64,000 nucleotides of DNA, from positions 43,212,870 to 43,276,869 of the forward strand of contig CM051456.1 of assembly GCA_028274465.1 (NCBI GenBank), in the 5' to 3' direction. Position numbers and translations under genes: made by a program. This DNA is from Plantago ovata (Eukaryota; Streptophyta; Magnoliopsida; Lamiales; Plantaginaceae). Shown here piece by piece: positions 34,632 to 46,294 of the stretch (position 1 is the first letter of the stretch; each line of letters starts with the position of its first letter). Under the pieces are notes generated by a model that was given only the letters and a program-made list of their open reading frames with translations, did no database searches and was not told the DNA's origin.

Positions 34632-35060
34632 TGATGAACGTATTTTTGACGCGTTCATCTTGTCTTTTTTACCTTCTTTTGCTATCTTTTAGCCTTGTTT
34701 TTTGGTCAGTTTTGTAGAATAGTGTCATGTTTATTATTTTCTGCATTTTCAGGCACTTAGGTACGAAATGGTGTTTTTGTAGCTAAAAACGAGCTTTTTT
34801 GATAGAAAATGGCCCCGTTGAAGTTCCTTGATCTCCACGGCTTGTTCGTGAGTGTTTGAGCATCAATAAGCATCGAGAAGGATGAGTCCAAGGCACCCGA
34901 GGGCCGTATGAGGGCAAAAAGATTGAGTTGGAAGACAAAAATCTGCCCAGGAGCCAAGCTAAGCGCCTGGAATAGTGAAGCGCTCCGCTTCATTTTCCAG
35001 GAGCTTTGGCACAGCAGCCAAGCGAAGCGCTTGGAGGGCCAAAGCGCTTCGCTTGCCAAG
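34632..35060 (+). repeat. 3' LTR of E, first part
   Basis: It matches 28781 onward of the 5' LTR up to the dyad cluster, where F inserted. The last five bases, CCAAG, are F's target duplication. Confidence 0.9.
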
Positions 35061-36338
35061 TGATGAATGTGTATTTTACACATTCATTCGAGTCTTTTTC
35101 ACCTAATTTAGCTATCCTCTATGTTAATTTAGCTATATTTTAGTACATTTTATTAGAATAGTGTCACGTTTCCCTTTAGATTTTATTTTACAGGTTTTGG
35201 TTGAAATTCGAAGATTTACGGGCATTTATATTGAAGTCTACAAGGAATTGGTGTTCCAGAAGCATATTTGGAATATCTGAAGGTTTCCGGATAGGATTTG
35301 GAGTCTAGGGGCCGAATCTGGAGGTTAGAAGGCTACTAGAAGTCATAAACCGAGTCCGAAAAGGTGAAGAAATCCAAAACCGCGTCGAAAACGCGAAAAT
35401 TCTGCGTTTACACTGTGGGGCGAACCGCCCCATGCCTCGGGCGAACCGCCCCAGAAGAAATTCGGGCCTATATATAGTTGCGAGCTTTCTCTCCGAAAAT
35501 CATATCTTTCCAAGCCTACTTTCTCACCTCTCTCTATAGTTTTAGGTAGGAACTTCCCGGGGCCTGTCCTGGGGGTTCCATAGCTTAGGGGATACTTTTT
35601 CATAGCAGATTGGAGCGTGTAGGATCGCAATCATCCGGAGATTGACAACCTTCGGTAACTTTGTATCTTACAGTTTTTATCTACTTATTTTATATTCTTT
35701 CAATATGTTTTCTTCTATGATTGCTATTGATTGCATGCCTATTATGAGTAGCTAAATTTATCGTTGGTGGTAGTATGTGAATTCTTAGCGAGGGAAGATA
35801 ATCATGCTAATGGCTATATCGCGCATTATACTCCGTGTCATTGCTTTATTTCGTTGATCAGTTGAACACCAAAATTCTCGTATGTTGTATTGATTATTAT
35901 GCACACATGGACACTTGTCAACCAATCAGACCAATTATCTTCGTAGTGTTGAATAATTACGGAACACATTAGGACGTTAGTTGTTGATGAGTCAGACCCC
36001 TACTATCTTCGTAGTGCTTAATACTTGCAACAAGGACACAAGATTGATTCAAAGATCTCTATGCAAGACCGAGGAATTTATGCATGATTATCGACCCATT
36101 ATGTTAAGAAGGACCATACTATCACCAACCTCCATTATCTGCTTGAAAACCCCTATTGCTTTCTATTTGTTGTTTTATATTCTTAATTAGATTTGATAAA
36201 GCTAGTATAGTCCTGAGAGAACGACACTCGAGTCATTCTACTACTACACTACGGTTTTCGTTGTAGTTGTGGATTACCTTTGGCTAAATAACAAATTTAT
36301 TTGACTGAACCGGGACCTGACAAATCTCGCGTTCATCA
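35061..36338 (+). repeat. 5' LTR of F (1278 bp)
   Basis: TGATGAA...TTCATCA. GC dyads lie at 35415-35455, followed by CTATATATAG at 35468-35477. Confidence 0.92.
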
Positions 36339-36341
36339 AAT

Positions 36342-36360
36342 TGGCACCGTTGCCGGGGAC
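36342..36360 (+). promoter_or_regulatory. PBS of F, tRNA-Asp type
   Basis: TGGCACCGTTGCCGGGGAC has one mismatch to the tRNA-Asp PBS. Confidence 0.8.
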
Positions 36361-36500
36361 TATACTCTTTTTTTCTGTTTAATTTGTTTATATTCACAGC
36401 TTTAGATTCCTAATTCTTTTAGTTTTAGTTTTCCTTTTTAATCTCTCTCTGCTTTCCTATTTGTTTCTAATCTCTTTTTCTAGTCTGTCACAGGTAGTGT

Positions 36501-38588
36501 ATGCCGCATACACGTTCTGCAGGAACACCGCTTGCTAATTCAATTGCTGAGATCGATAGAGTCTACCACCAAAGAAGACGATTACTTGAAAGGCGCGCAC
36601 TAAAGGAAATAGAGGAAACCGATTTCTCTGAATCTCTAATTAGTCTTTTCAAGGAAATCGACGGAATGGCAGAAGCTAGACCACTGAAGGCATGGGTACA
36701 ACCCACCAAGGATCGTATGAGGGGACCGGCGATTGTTCTTTCGCCCGCAACCCGAGATCTGGAAATCAAGAACCACGCATTCCAACAACTTCCGAGGTTC
36801 TATGGCTTATCAAGGGAAGATGTGATGGGGTACTTGAACGATATCCATGATTTCGTCAACCAACTCCCACGACCCGGAGCTGACATAACAACGGATGAGT
36901 TGAGAATGAAGGTTTTTGCTATGGGACTTGGCGACAGAGCCAAGTCATGGCTGAGTTCTCTACCAGCCGGCTCACTGGACACTTGGGAAAAGGTTTTTTC
37001 AGCTTTTATGGAGAAATACTTCCCACACACTCTGACTACCGCGCTTAAGGCGCAGATCACTGGATTCAAGCAAGACTATGATGAGACCATCTACACCGCG
37101 TTCGAGAGGTTCCAAGATCTCACGAACAAGTGCCCTCACCATGGTTTTGAACTTTCTGACTTAGTCCAACACTTCTACAATGGACTAACCTTCGAGAACC
37201 AACAAGTGGTGGATTTCCAATGCCGAGGCAATATTTGGGAGGAAACCGCAGAAGCCGTCTGGGCAGTTTTCGAAAGGCTTACTAAGGGTTCGCAGTTCAA
37301 GGACCCAAGAGCAATGGTTAGGAGACGTGGACCTGAAGCTCCACCGACTTAAGAAGCCCCTATGTACAGGGGGAATGGGGATCGATTCGAGTGCTTTACC
37401 AACGAATTGAAGCAAGTCCTCAAGAGCGCCACCGGAACAACTGTTTCGAACGAAGTATGCCGAATATGCAAGAACTATGGGCATGGAGCTCATATGTGTA
37501 GATCGGAGTTGGCATACGATGATGGCAACTGGGCTCGAGGAGGAGAAGAAGAAGCCTTTGCTACGGAGTTCGGTACTCAAGAAGTTAGCTACGGACAAGA
37601 CGGTAGGGATCCTCGAGGTGGATTTTGGAGAAGAGGATACCGTAACAATCAAGGATATGCACCGGCTAACCAAACTTATGGACCTAACCAAGACCGTAGT
37701 AGGCTGAACTATGGTAATGATCACTGCGAAAACCCCGCTCCGAAAGAACCACCGAAGTCGAAGACGGCTCTACTGATGGAGAACTTACAGAAGATGGTCG
37801 ATCACACACAAAGTTTTCTCAAACGGTATGAGGAGGATTCCGAGAAAACTAGGGCAAGGCTTGATAAGTTGGAAGAGAGCACTAGGCTTGCCCATCAAAA
37901 GATGCAAGAGTTGATCGACCGAAGAGCAAGTAAGGAACAAGGCAACACTGAGAAGGTCGTTAGGTGCGAGTGTTGCATGAAGGAAGAACTTCTACAGGCT
38001 GAGGAAGAAGAGGAGGACCTTGGTTCTGACGCAAGTGATGAGGAGCAAGAGGATCCCGAACCACTCCCTAAAAGTTTCGATGTTAAGGTAGGGATTGGTG
38101 AGCTTGAAGATGTCCGTGCCACAGTAGACACGGGATCCTACTCAAACATAATTCCTTTGAATGTGTTTGAAAAGAGTAACCTTGGAAAACTATCTGAGGA
38201 AAGGGCTATTGTGCAACTGGCGGATGGATCATTCATGAGACCCGAAGGCGTTGTGAAAAATGTGTTGGTCAAGATTGGTGAAGCATCAATAAACACCAAT
38301 TTCGTAGTTATGCCGGCATCTGCACCTGGGACGGGGGATGTCATACTCTTAGGGAAAACATTCTTGACCAAGCTACGCTCAGTGATGGACATCTACCAAA
38401 GAACTTGCACCATTGAGGTGGATGGCAAGCAACACGTATTACAAGCCATACCTGATCCACCGGAACCGCCTGATATTACTACTCACTATTGTGGTCTTGC
38501 AGCCTATATTCTTTCTTATTCACAGGTTCGTGGCATGGAGAGGAGATCAATGAAGGGGAAGCCTAGTACCCGCAAAAAGAGGAGATAG
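36501..38588 (+). pseudogene. gag-protease of F, single stop
   Basis: This is one frame of 696 codons from MPHTRSAGTPLANS, with a lone TAA at 37350-37352 where other copies have CAA (PPTQEAP), a C-to-T change. The downstream frame holds the zinc knuckle CRICKNYGHGAHMC, a coiled-coil-like stretch (SFLKRYEEDSEKTRARLDKL) and protease site VDTGSYSNIIPLN. About 20 residues between the coiled coil and the cysteine pair are deleted relative to D. The tail is GKPSTRKKRR. Apart from the stop it looks functional. Confidence 0.87.
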
Positions 38589-39718
38589 GCGCAGACAGGA
38601 GTCGAGTCAAAGACTTTAAACAATGACGCTATCCGGGAGGCAACCCGGAATTTTTATCGCTTTCTTTACTGCTTTTTCTGCATGCATTTCATTCTTGAAC
38701 TATTTGCTTCTCATATGCGAATTTGTTCTTATGTGTGTCGTATATGCATTTGTTCGAGTGAGATTTTTCGAGTGGTTTTTTGAAAAAAATTAGTTTCGGG
38801 ATTAAAATCGCATTTTCTGACATCGGGACCCGTCTCCCCGCATTGGGGAGCACGGGTCGAACCACCCCACTTGGGGGGCGAACCGCCCCGTGGTGGGGCG
38901 AACCGCCCCACAGTCCCAGATCTCAAAAAACGCGGATTTCAACCCCAAATCATTATTTTCTTCATTCTTCTTCATCCATACTCCCAAAAAACCCGAAAAG
39001 TGCGATTTTGCTTCTAAATCTTCATAACTTCTTCGTTTCTTGACAAAATTGAGTGTTCTTTAGCTTAATTCGAAGCCTATTACATGATCTATCATCCTAA
39101 CCGATCAGATTTCATTCTAATTCGTTAGATTTGCAGATCTGAGGTATCATCTTTAAGAACCCTAATTTTCGAATTTGGGGGTTTTCTAATTTGAGCTTCA
39201 ATTATGCTTGTTTGATGCATGGGTATGTTGTTATTATGATTAGACATGTTATTTACTATCAATTGCATGCTCAATTTTGCTTAAATTGTTGATTTGGGTA
39301 TTTTGCTATTAGATGATATATCTTGTTATGCACTATGTCTTTATCTTTGATTTATAGCATATGGATATGTTTATTGGTGTAATGTTGGTGGATTTGACGA
39401 TAGAATGCTTATTAGTTGAGATTGAGGATTTATGATGGTCGAATTTTTGCGCTGCTATGGTATGAGTTGAAACCTTGTTATCAAGATTATTGGTTGTCTA
39501 GTAGGAGCATGATGTGATGTATTGCATGTAGTAGTTACGTTGATATGTTGCATGATGAAGTACCTAGGCTAGACATTGCGGTTTGGGGAGTTCGATTGTT
39601 GAATTTATCACTTGTGTGTCTCGCTTTTACACTAGCATATATTTGAGTCTGTTTTGAGTCGTACGAGGTGCTAATCGCTGTTTGCAGGTATCATACTAAG
39701 GGAAGGGAGTATTCCCGT
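38589..39718 (+). other. Spacer between gag-PR and third ORF (F)
   Basis: It contains the stem-loop TCCGGGAGGCAACCCGGA (38632-38649), the dyad cluster (38840-38910), an AT-rich stretch, a PPT-like GGTTTGGGGAG (about 39581-39591), and the acceptor-like CTGTTTGCAGG just before the third ORF (about 39678-39688). No gene is seen. Confidence 0.6.
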
Positions 39719-40075
39719 ATGATTGCTGTAAAGAACCATGTCAAGGAAGGTGATCTCGCTAGATGTGCGTTCGAGCCAAGGGGCTTGGCAACAACGTCGT
39801 GGATTATCCGAGAGGAGGAGTTAGAATACACCTGGAATAAGGACTCCTATGCCTATTCATGCACCACCGAAGGGTCAGAAACCACTATTATGTCAGCACT
39901 CCATCACAAGGACTGCAGAGTTCGTGTGAACAGGAAGGCACCGGGACATTCTAGCAGCGACGGATTTGATCTTGAGTTCGCAGTTGCTAGAAGGTTCCGA
40001 AGCGCTAGCTTGGTTCCAAAACGTAACGACATGGGTACACAGTCCCTCGTTGGGGCGCCCCTTGCCTGCCTCTAA
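39719..40075 (+). CDS. Type-ii third ORF of F (118 aa)
   Basis: It runs from MIAVKNHVKEGDLARCAFEPRG to LVGAPLACL. The frame stays open upstream of this Met but crosses the acceptor-like site, so I start here. It matches Z and B with mostly substitutions and no frame loss against Z. The family is not recognised; I see no membrane segment, zinc site or known catalytic motif. The same slot in A and D holds an unrelated ORF. Confidence 0.55.
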   Translation: MIAVKNHVKEGDLARCAFEPRGLATTSWIIREEELEYTWNKDSYAYSCTTEGSETTIMSALHHKDCRVRVNRKAPGHSSSDGFDLEFAVARRFRSASLVPKRNDMGTQSLVGAPLACL

Positions 40076-40268
40076 AGTGAGCATCATATTGACATTGGTC
40101 GGAGCAACAGTGGATAAAGTGGTCAAAATTGGAGAAAAAGGTAGAAGACTTCTGAGTGTCCGAGCAGCTTACTGTAACCTTCTCGAGGTGTAAATCGTTG
40201 GAGGGGGACGTCTTGATACCACTGCCCTTTCCCCTTCAACAGTTCACATCCTATTGGAGGGCTTCAGG

Positions 40269-40463
40269 ATGGGGGGTTCCATAACAGCGGCGGTCACTCT
40301 TGAGAATTTTGCCTGCCACTACAACTCCACTAGCGAGGATGTGCGTGATAGTAGTGACAATGAAGGCCATACGAGCAATGATGACTCTGATAGGGGAATT
40401 GCTCCTGTTCGGCATATAAATCGAACTACTACACCCGCCAGAAGACCTGATGACCACCTATGA
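40269..40463 (+). CDS. Small acidic ORF of F (64 aa)
   Basis: It starts MGGSITAAVTLENFA, has the acidic block DVRDSSDNEGHTSNDDSD and a basic end (RTTTPARRPDDHL). It is longer than in Z and B because their stop after the acidic block is absent. Upstream is TTTCCCCTTCAACAG, a good 3' splice-site shape. It may be the last exon of the type-ii gene. Confidence 0.45.
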   Translation: MGGSITAAVTLENFACHYNSTSEDVRDSSDNEGHTSNDDSDRGIAPVRHINRTTTPARRPDDHL

Positions 40464-42048
40464 AGCTCACAGAGGAGGCCCAATAAATCACAAGCAGCAT
40501 ACTCAGCCGACCGAGGCCAAACCATGGGGTAACATCTAGTATCACATCTTATTTCCTCATTTTCTTACTGCTAGGGACTAGCGTTAATTTCATGAGAGGG
40601 GATTGGATTTAAGTGATCTAGTATTATTAGTTTGGAGCTTGACTTTGGTAGACTGAGTATAGTACCTCGCATGCTTTATCTGTTTGCATTTGCATTTGCA
40701 CGTTTACTGCTTTCTTAGATTTTTTAGGTTGCATTCACTACATTCATCCTAGGATAGTCTTGCATGTTTTATACGGAGTTTATTGCCGAATTTTTGAAAT
40801 TTTTTATTGGGTAGATCAACTAGCTATGCCATTAATCGTATCCTTCATCTCTATGAATTTGTTTGAGGTTTTTCTCGCTTGGCTTGTCACATTTATGTAT
40901 TGCACTTAGTTGAGCTAGGTAGTCTCGACATCACTTAGTGGTGTTTTCTCTACTGCGGTTCACGAAGGCCTTTATAATAGGATGATGCATGTTAGGGTCT
41001 TATGGTTGTTCTCCTGAGTAATTATGTACCTAAGAGGCAACAAGTCTTCACCATGCTTTGAGATTGCTAAATGCCTAGGAAGGAGGTAGTGTGAGTTTGT
41101 GTGATCCTTTGTTTATGACCTATTCTTCTGAATAGGTTTGGGGAGGGGGTTGCACCATCATTAGACTTGTTTCTGTTTTTCATTTTTCGTATCGTGAGTT
41201 TATTTTTCCTTTTCAGTAATTTTGTACTCCAACCTATTCTTTCGAATAGGTTTGGGGAAGTCGTGTGAGTCTTTTTGTTTCTCTCTTTGTTATGCTACTG
41301 CTGGCTAGAAAAAATCGAAAAAAAAAAGAAGAAAGAAAAATTCCAGAAAAAAAGAGAAAAAGAAAATGAAAAAAAAAAAAAAGAATCTGGAAAGAAGAAA
41401 AAAAGCAAAAAAAGAGAAGACCCCAAAAAAGCAAAGAAGGGTCCAAAAAAGAAAAGCCAAATAGCAGTTTAGCAAAGTCTTGAGTCTTTTCCATTTTTCG
41501 TATTGTTCGTAATCGTGTTTTTTCTATTTTTTATCTTTTTTGTCTTGAGTGTCATCTGTTCTAGACCACCCTCGTCCTGCCATTCAGGAAGTGGTGAATA
41601 GCTTAAGACTTTACTTGAGAGATGAGTAGAATAGGGGAGTGTTATCTTTTATAGGGAACCCTCCTTCGTTTGATGAGAGTCAGTACTGGTTCGACCTCTT
41701 TTGAGAAAAAGTCTTAACATGGTGGAACAGCAGTAAGTCCTCAGTTTCATAGGCACGGGGCAACCATTCGTATCTTAGCATGCATCATTACGTCGTCACT
41801 GACTAGGTCCAGGTGCAGAATGTTACGAGAGACTATCTTGTCTTGACATAAGTGCTTATGTGGATGTGTATAAGCCAATCGAGGTATTCTTCAACCTATA
41901 TTCATGCTTTGATTTATATGGTTTTTGTTCATATGTTATTTGATAGATTCAGTAATTTAGTTCATTTTATTTGGCATGAAACTCCATTTTTGTGTCTTGC
42001 ATGTTTTTTGAGTCTAGCTTAGTTGCTTGAGGACAAGCAAAGGTTCGG
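40464..42048 (+). other. Conserved 3' noncoding region of F
   Basis: Hairpin/PPT-like modules lie at 41118-41149 and 41231-41260. The purine tract is at 41308-41460 with a GACCC/GGGTC cap. Conserved blocks run on to the PPT. It is collinear with Z, A and B. No gene is seen. Confidence 0.6.
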
Positions 42049-42059
42049 TTTGGGGAGTT
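42049..42059 (+). promoter_or_regulatory. Polypurine tract of F
   Basis: TTTGGGGAGTT is adjacent to the 3' LTR. Confidence 0.85.
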
Positions 42060-43337
42060 TGATGAATGTGTATTTTACACTTTCATTCGAGTCTTTTTCA
42101 CCTAATTTAGCTATCCTCTATGTTAATTTAGCTATATTTTAGTACATTTTATTAGAATAGTGTCACGTTTCCCTTTAGATTTTATTTTACAGGTTTTTGT
42201 TGAAATTCGGAGATTTACGGGCATTTATATTGAAGTCTACAAGGAATTGGTGTTCCAGAAGCATATTTGGAGTATCTGAAGGTTTCCGGATAGGATTTGG
42301 AGTCTAGGGGCCGAATCTGGAGGTTAGAAGGCTACTAGAAGTCATAAACCGAGTCCGAAAAGGTGAAGAAATCCAAAACCGCGTCGAAAACGCGAAAATT
42401 CCGCGTTTACACTGTGGGGCTAACCGCCCCGTGCCTCGGGCGAACCGCCCCAGAAGAAATTCGGGCCTATATATAGTTGCGAGTTTTCTCTCCGAAAATC
42501 ATATCTTTCCAAGCCTACTTTCTCACCTCTCTCTATAGTTTTAGGTAGGAACTTCCCGGGGCCTGTCCTGGGGGTTCCATAGCTTAGGGGATACTTTTTC
42601 ATAGCAGATTGGAGCGCGTAGGATCGCAATCATCCGGAGATTGACAACCTTCGGTAACTTTGTATCTTACAGTTTTTATTTACTTATTTTATATTCTTTC
42701 AATATGTTTTCTTCTATGATTGCTATTGATTGCATGCCTATTATGAGTAGCTAAATTTATCATTGGTGGTAGTATGTGAATTCTTAGCGAGGGAAGATAA
42801 TCATGCTAATGGCTATATCGCGCATTATACTACGTGTCATTGCTTTATTTCGTTGATCAGTTGAACACCAAAATTCTCGTATGTTGTATTGATTATTATG
42901 CACACATGGACACTTGTCAACCAATCAGACCAATTATCTTCGTAGTGTTGAATAATTACGGAACACATTAGGACGTTAGTTGTTGATGAGTCAGACCCCT
43001 ACTATCTTCGTAGTGCTTAATACTTGCAACAAGGACACAAGATTGATTCAAAGATCTCTATGCAAGACCGAGGAATTTATGCATGATTATCGACCCATTA
43101 TGTTAAGAAGGACCATACTATCACCAACCTCCATTATCTGCTTGAAAACCCCTATTGCTTTCTATTTGCTGTTTTATATTCTTAATTAGATTTGATAAAG
43201 CTAGTATAGTCCTGAGAGAACGACACTCGAGTCATTCTACTACTACACTACGGTTTTCGTTGTAGTTGTTGATTGCCTTTTGCTAAATAACAAATTTATT
43301 TGACTGAACCGGGACCTGACAAATCTCGCGTTCATCA
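42060..43337 (+). repeat. 3' LTR of F (1278 bp)
   Basis: It has the same length as the 5' LTR and about 16 substitutions, with no indels noticed. Confidence 0.92.
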
Positions 43338-43342
43338 CCAAG

Positions 43343-44293
43343 CGCTCCCCTTGGCAGCGGTTACGTTTTCGAATTTTCCTTCTTAGATCTGATCTTCAGT
43401 TACTTTTTGAATACTTTTGAACTGTAGCTTTGTTTTGGAGAGCTCCTAAGCCCCAAAACTCAGAGAAAACTCAGATTACATTGTATTTTAGATTGGATTA
43501 AAGGTTTTGGCATAGGATTTCATCCATTGTTTCATCTACGAAGAGGTTTTTATCAATACCCACCGATTAGTGACAGCTTGGTGGTAACATTGTATCATTA
43601 TCTCTTGTCTAGTAGTTTGATTTGATGTATTCTATTTACAATTCATATGATTTGATGTCTATGTTGATGAATATGAGTAGCTAAATCCTTTGTGTTAGTG
43701 GTAGAATGTAGAATATGCATGCTATGGGTTATGTTTATGCTTACATGAGATTGTGATTCAATCTTGCTACAAATTCCTTCATATGATTCTTAGTTGCCTA
43801 TAAAATATATTCGAATTGAGTATAGTGACAAACTCTTGGTCAATGAAAGCTATAGGATTGTATGTTAGAGATTTGCAGCATGCTAGATAAATGGTGTTAG
43901 TGACAAGCACCTCTAAAGTATTGATAATGGTCTTTTATGATGTGTGTCTTGAAAGTTACCTAGACGAGTTGCTTAGCAGACTTGATCGAAGGTTTTACGC
44001 ACTGAACTTGTGAGCATATTCGTAACCCATGCATGTGTATTTGATTTCTACCACCAACCGTTTTCCAAACTTGATTACAACAATCTGATTTCTCGTTGCT
44101 TTGTTCTAAGAAAGCGATTCTATAAACATTTGAAGTCGTTGCCTGAAATAACTAGCAAAAACCACAAACAAAGCCACGTTAGGTCCCGAGAGAACGACAC
44201 TCGGGGAAAACTTGCCATTGCACTCTAGTTTGTGTAGTGATAATTGTTCTTTGGCTTTTAAACAAATTTAATTGGTGAAAAACGACATCATCA
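43343..44293 (+). repeat. 3' LTR of E, second part
   Basis: It resumes in the dyad cluster after F's TSD copy (43338-43342) and ends TCATCA at 44293, followed by E's TSD, AAGCT. Confidence 0.9.
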
Positions 44294-45088
44294 AAGCTGT
44301 TAGCTGGAGATTTCCTGGAGCATTCTTAAAAACAACATTTCTTACATCCTCACTATGGTCTGCAAGGAATTTCAAGATTTCCAAAAAATTCCCTTGATTT
44401 GTTGACTATTCAGATTCATCATGACCACGAAAAGCAAGCCCTTGCTTCAGAAGACACTTAATACAATCAATAACAGCAGTAACGTTGAGCCTTGTAATTC
44501 TTTTATGCCTGATCTGTCGTCTTAACAACAACAGTCTCTATATGTTGCTTTTGATTAAGTAAATCCTTGCATTTATTGAAACATTGGCAATAAATACTAC
44601 CGGGATTTCCTTCGTGCTTGCGGAGCTTGAATTTCTTACCCCAATAAGTAAAACCTTTTGTAACAAAAGTTTTTTCGCCTCCTTGTTGGCCCAGGTCAGT
44701 TTTGAATAAGTAACATAAAGACAATATGCAACATCCTTCTCTATACTATATTCTAACCAACCAAAAGTATCAAACCATTCATGATTAAACCTTCGCATTA
44801 TTCCATATATATCTCTTTGGGGCAATCATGTAGTTTAGGTTGACAAGGGCCTTCTGAATAGTACTTTCTACGCACCTGTTCACGGATGTTGGGATGATAA
44901 GCAGTAATTGGAGGTCGTTATCTGGGATCAGATGGAAGTATGGGGAAGCCAGAATCATCATATATTATTTCTTACTCCGACAAAGCAGGCCCAGCTTGAT
45001 TCTCTTGCAATTCAGCTTCTACACTTGTTTGAGGAGTCACGGTTGATAAATGTGGGTTTTTATCAACTAGTTTGAAATACTTCTCCAT
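44294..45088 (-). pseudogene. hAT transposase, N-terminal part
   Basis: It starts MEKYFKLVDKNPHLSTVTPQ at 45088. It then holds the TTF-type zinc-finger region (HPNIREQVRRKYYSEGPCQP ... WLEYSIEKDVAYCLYC) and continues QGLAFRGHDE ... GNFLEILKFLADHSEDVRNV to the E junction. There are TAA stops in the first 100 codons and a frameshift near 44724. This is the missing 5' half of 27212-28780. Confidence 0.8.
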
Positions 45089-45472
45089 ATCTATGTAAAC
45101 TGAAACATTTCCTAAAATCGTTTTAAACTTTTTCCCTATAGTTTAAGTACGTATTTCACAATTCACTAAAGTCAGATCCCCTTTTAGTGATTTAATATAG
45201 ATTTAAATAATAATTTTAATAACCATATATGCTAAATATAAATATAGTATATAAATTAATAACTAATACACTAAAAAAGTTTTAGGCGTGCACAAGTTTA
45301 GGCATGTGAAGAGTGTTCCCTATTTTTTAGGTGATCCATAGTTTTAGGGAATCTGATTTGTTAAACTTTTGACATACTTAGATTTTTTGCCAATATTTAA
45401 GCAAAAAACCCATTTTAGGGAAGCTGCTGTGAATGCTCTTATTTCAGTTCCTCTCTGTTTCAGTTGTAAAAG

Positions 45473-45474
<2 letters not shown>

Positions 45475-45550
<76 letters not shown>
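45475..45550. repeat. (AT)38 microsatellite
   Basis: An uninterrupted AT dinucleotide run of 76 bases in the hAT 5' noncoding part. Confidence 0.95.
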
Positions 45551-45556
<6 letters not shown>

Positions 45557-45659
45557 TACAAAAATATATTTTTTATACCCAGGGGTATAATAGTAATTTC
45601 GCATTGAAATTTCAGGGGGATCAACTGCTCCCCCTTGCACCATGGTGCGCTCGCCACTG

Positions 45660-45967
45660 CAACCGGCTAAAAAGAAGATGCCGGTTTCAGCTACTACGTC
45701 CCGATAACTGGCGGTTGATTAGTTAATCGTAAGAACAATTAACATAGAGAGATGTTCTGCAGACTCAGTTTCATAATAAACGTAGAAAATAATGAGAGTT
45801 TTACAGAGTTTATATAAGAACTTAAAAGTAAACCTAAACTATCAAGTAAGAAAAGTTAATGGACTAAGTCCGATAAAAGAATAACACAAAACTAAAGCAG
45901 AAACTCTAAACCTAGCCGCCTACTACTTAGGAGCCGGCCCGGGCCTAGTCCGTGAATCCATCACTTA
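45660..45967. other. Unassigned flank right of the hAT element
   Basis: It begins with the hAT TSD copy CAACCGGC. No gene is recognised. The last three bases, TTA, are the next MITE's TSD. Confidence 0.4.
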
Positions 45968-46287
45968 GAGCAATAGCAATAGAGGGCTTATTTGGGGCTC
46001 CATCCCCAAATAAGCCACAATAGGGGCTCTTTTGGGGCTCCATTATTGGAGCCCATGCTTGAGGGCTACCATTTGGTAGCCCCCGAAAGAGCCCCAAATA
46101 TTATTATTTTATTTCATTTTATTTCTATTTCATCAATTGTGTGGTGCATGTGGATAGTATGTGTCATGTGGAACCCATAAAAGAGCCCAAATAAGCCTAA
46201 ACCATTGTAACAAGAAATGAAATGGGCTTATTTGGGGTTTAAACCCCAAATAAGCCCCAAGTTTAGAGCCAACCGTTGCTAGTGCTC
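45968..46287. mobile_element. Tourist-like MITE (320 bp)
   Basis: TTA lies on both sides (45965-45967, 46288-46290). Termini GAGCAATAGCAATAG and GAGCACTAGCAACGG (inverted) match well. Internal inverted repeats GGCTTATTTGGGG / CCCCAAATAAGCC occur near both ends. TSD and ends fit PIF/Harbinger. Confidence 0.75.
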
Positions 46288-46294
46288 TTAACTA

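Larger units (their letters stand above)
35061..43337 (+). mobile_element. N1 element F (type ii), complete
   Basis: This is the only N1 element fully inside the window with both LTRs and a perfect TSD (CCAAG, 35056-35060 and 43338-43342). It is 8277 bp long. LTRs are both 1278 bp with about 16 differences counted by eye (about 1.3 percent), so it is young. Order: LTR, PBS, gag-PR with one stop, stem-loop, dyads, type-ii ORF, acidic ORF, noncoding region, PPT, LTR. It inserted inside a CCAAGCG dyad of E's 3' LTR. Confidence 0.92.
28781..44293 (+). mobile_element. N2 element E (Athila-like, no pol), with F nested
   Basis: TSD AAGCT is at 28776-28780 and 44294-44298. Order: 5' LTR, PBS, gag-PR with one frameshift, stem-loop, dyad cluster, conserved noncoding region, PPT, 3' LTR (34632-35060 and 43343-44293) split by F. 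E has no third ORF. Removing F leaves about 7.2 kb. It inserted into the hAT transposase gene. Confidence 0.9.
27066..45659 (-). mobile_element. hAT transposon (TTF-type/DUF4371), split by E
   Basis: Termini CAGGGGCAAACGCAGG (left) and CAGTGGCGAGCGCACC (right, inverted) match at 12 of 16. The flanks CAACTGGC (27058-27065) and CAACCGGC (45660-45667) form an 8-bp TSD with one mismatch. Without E and its TSD copy, the element is about 3.08 kb. It encodes a broken transposase on the minus strand, N-terminus at 45088. Confidence 0.85.

Noticed and set aside
45344-45643. Tyr-Ile repeat proteins on both strands
   Set aside because: A translation of the (AT)38 microsatellite.
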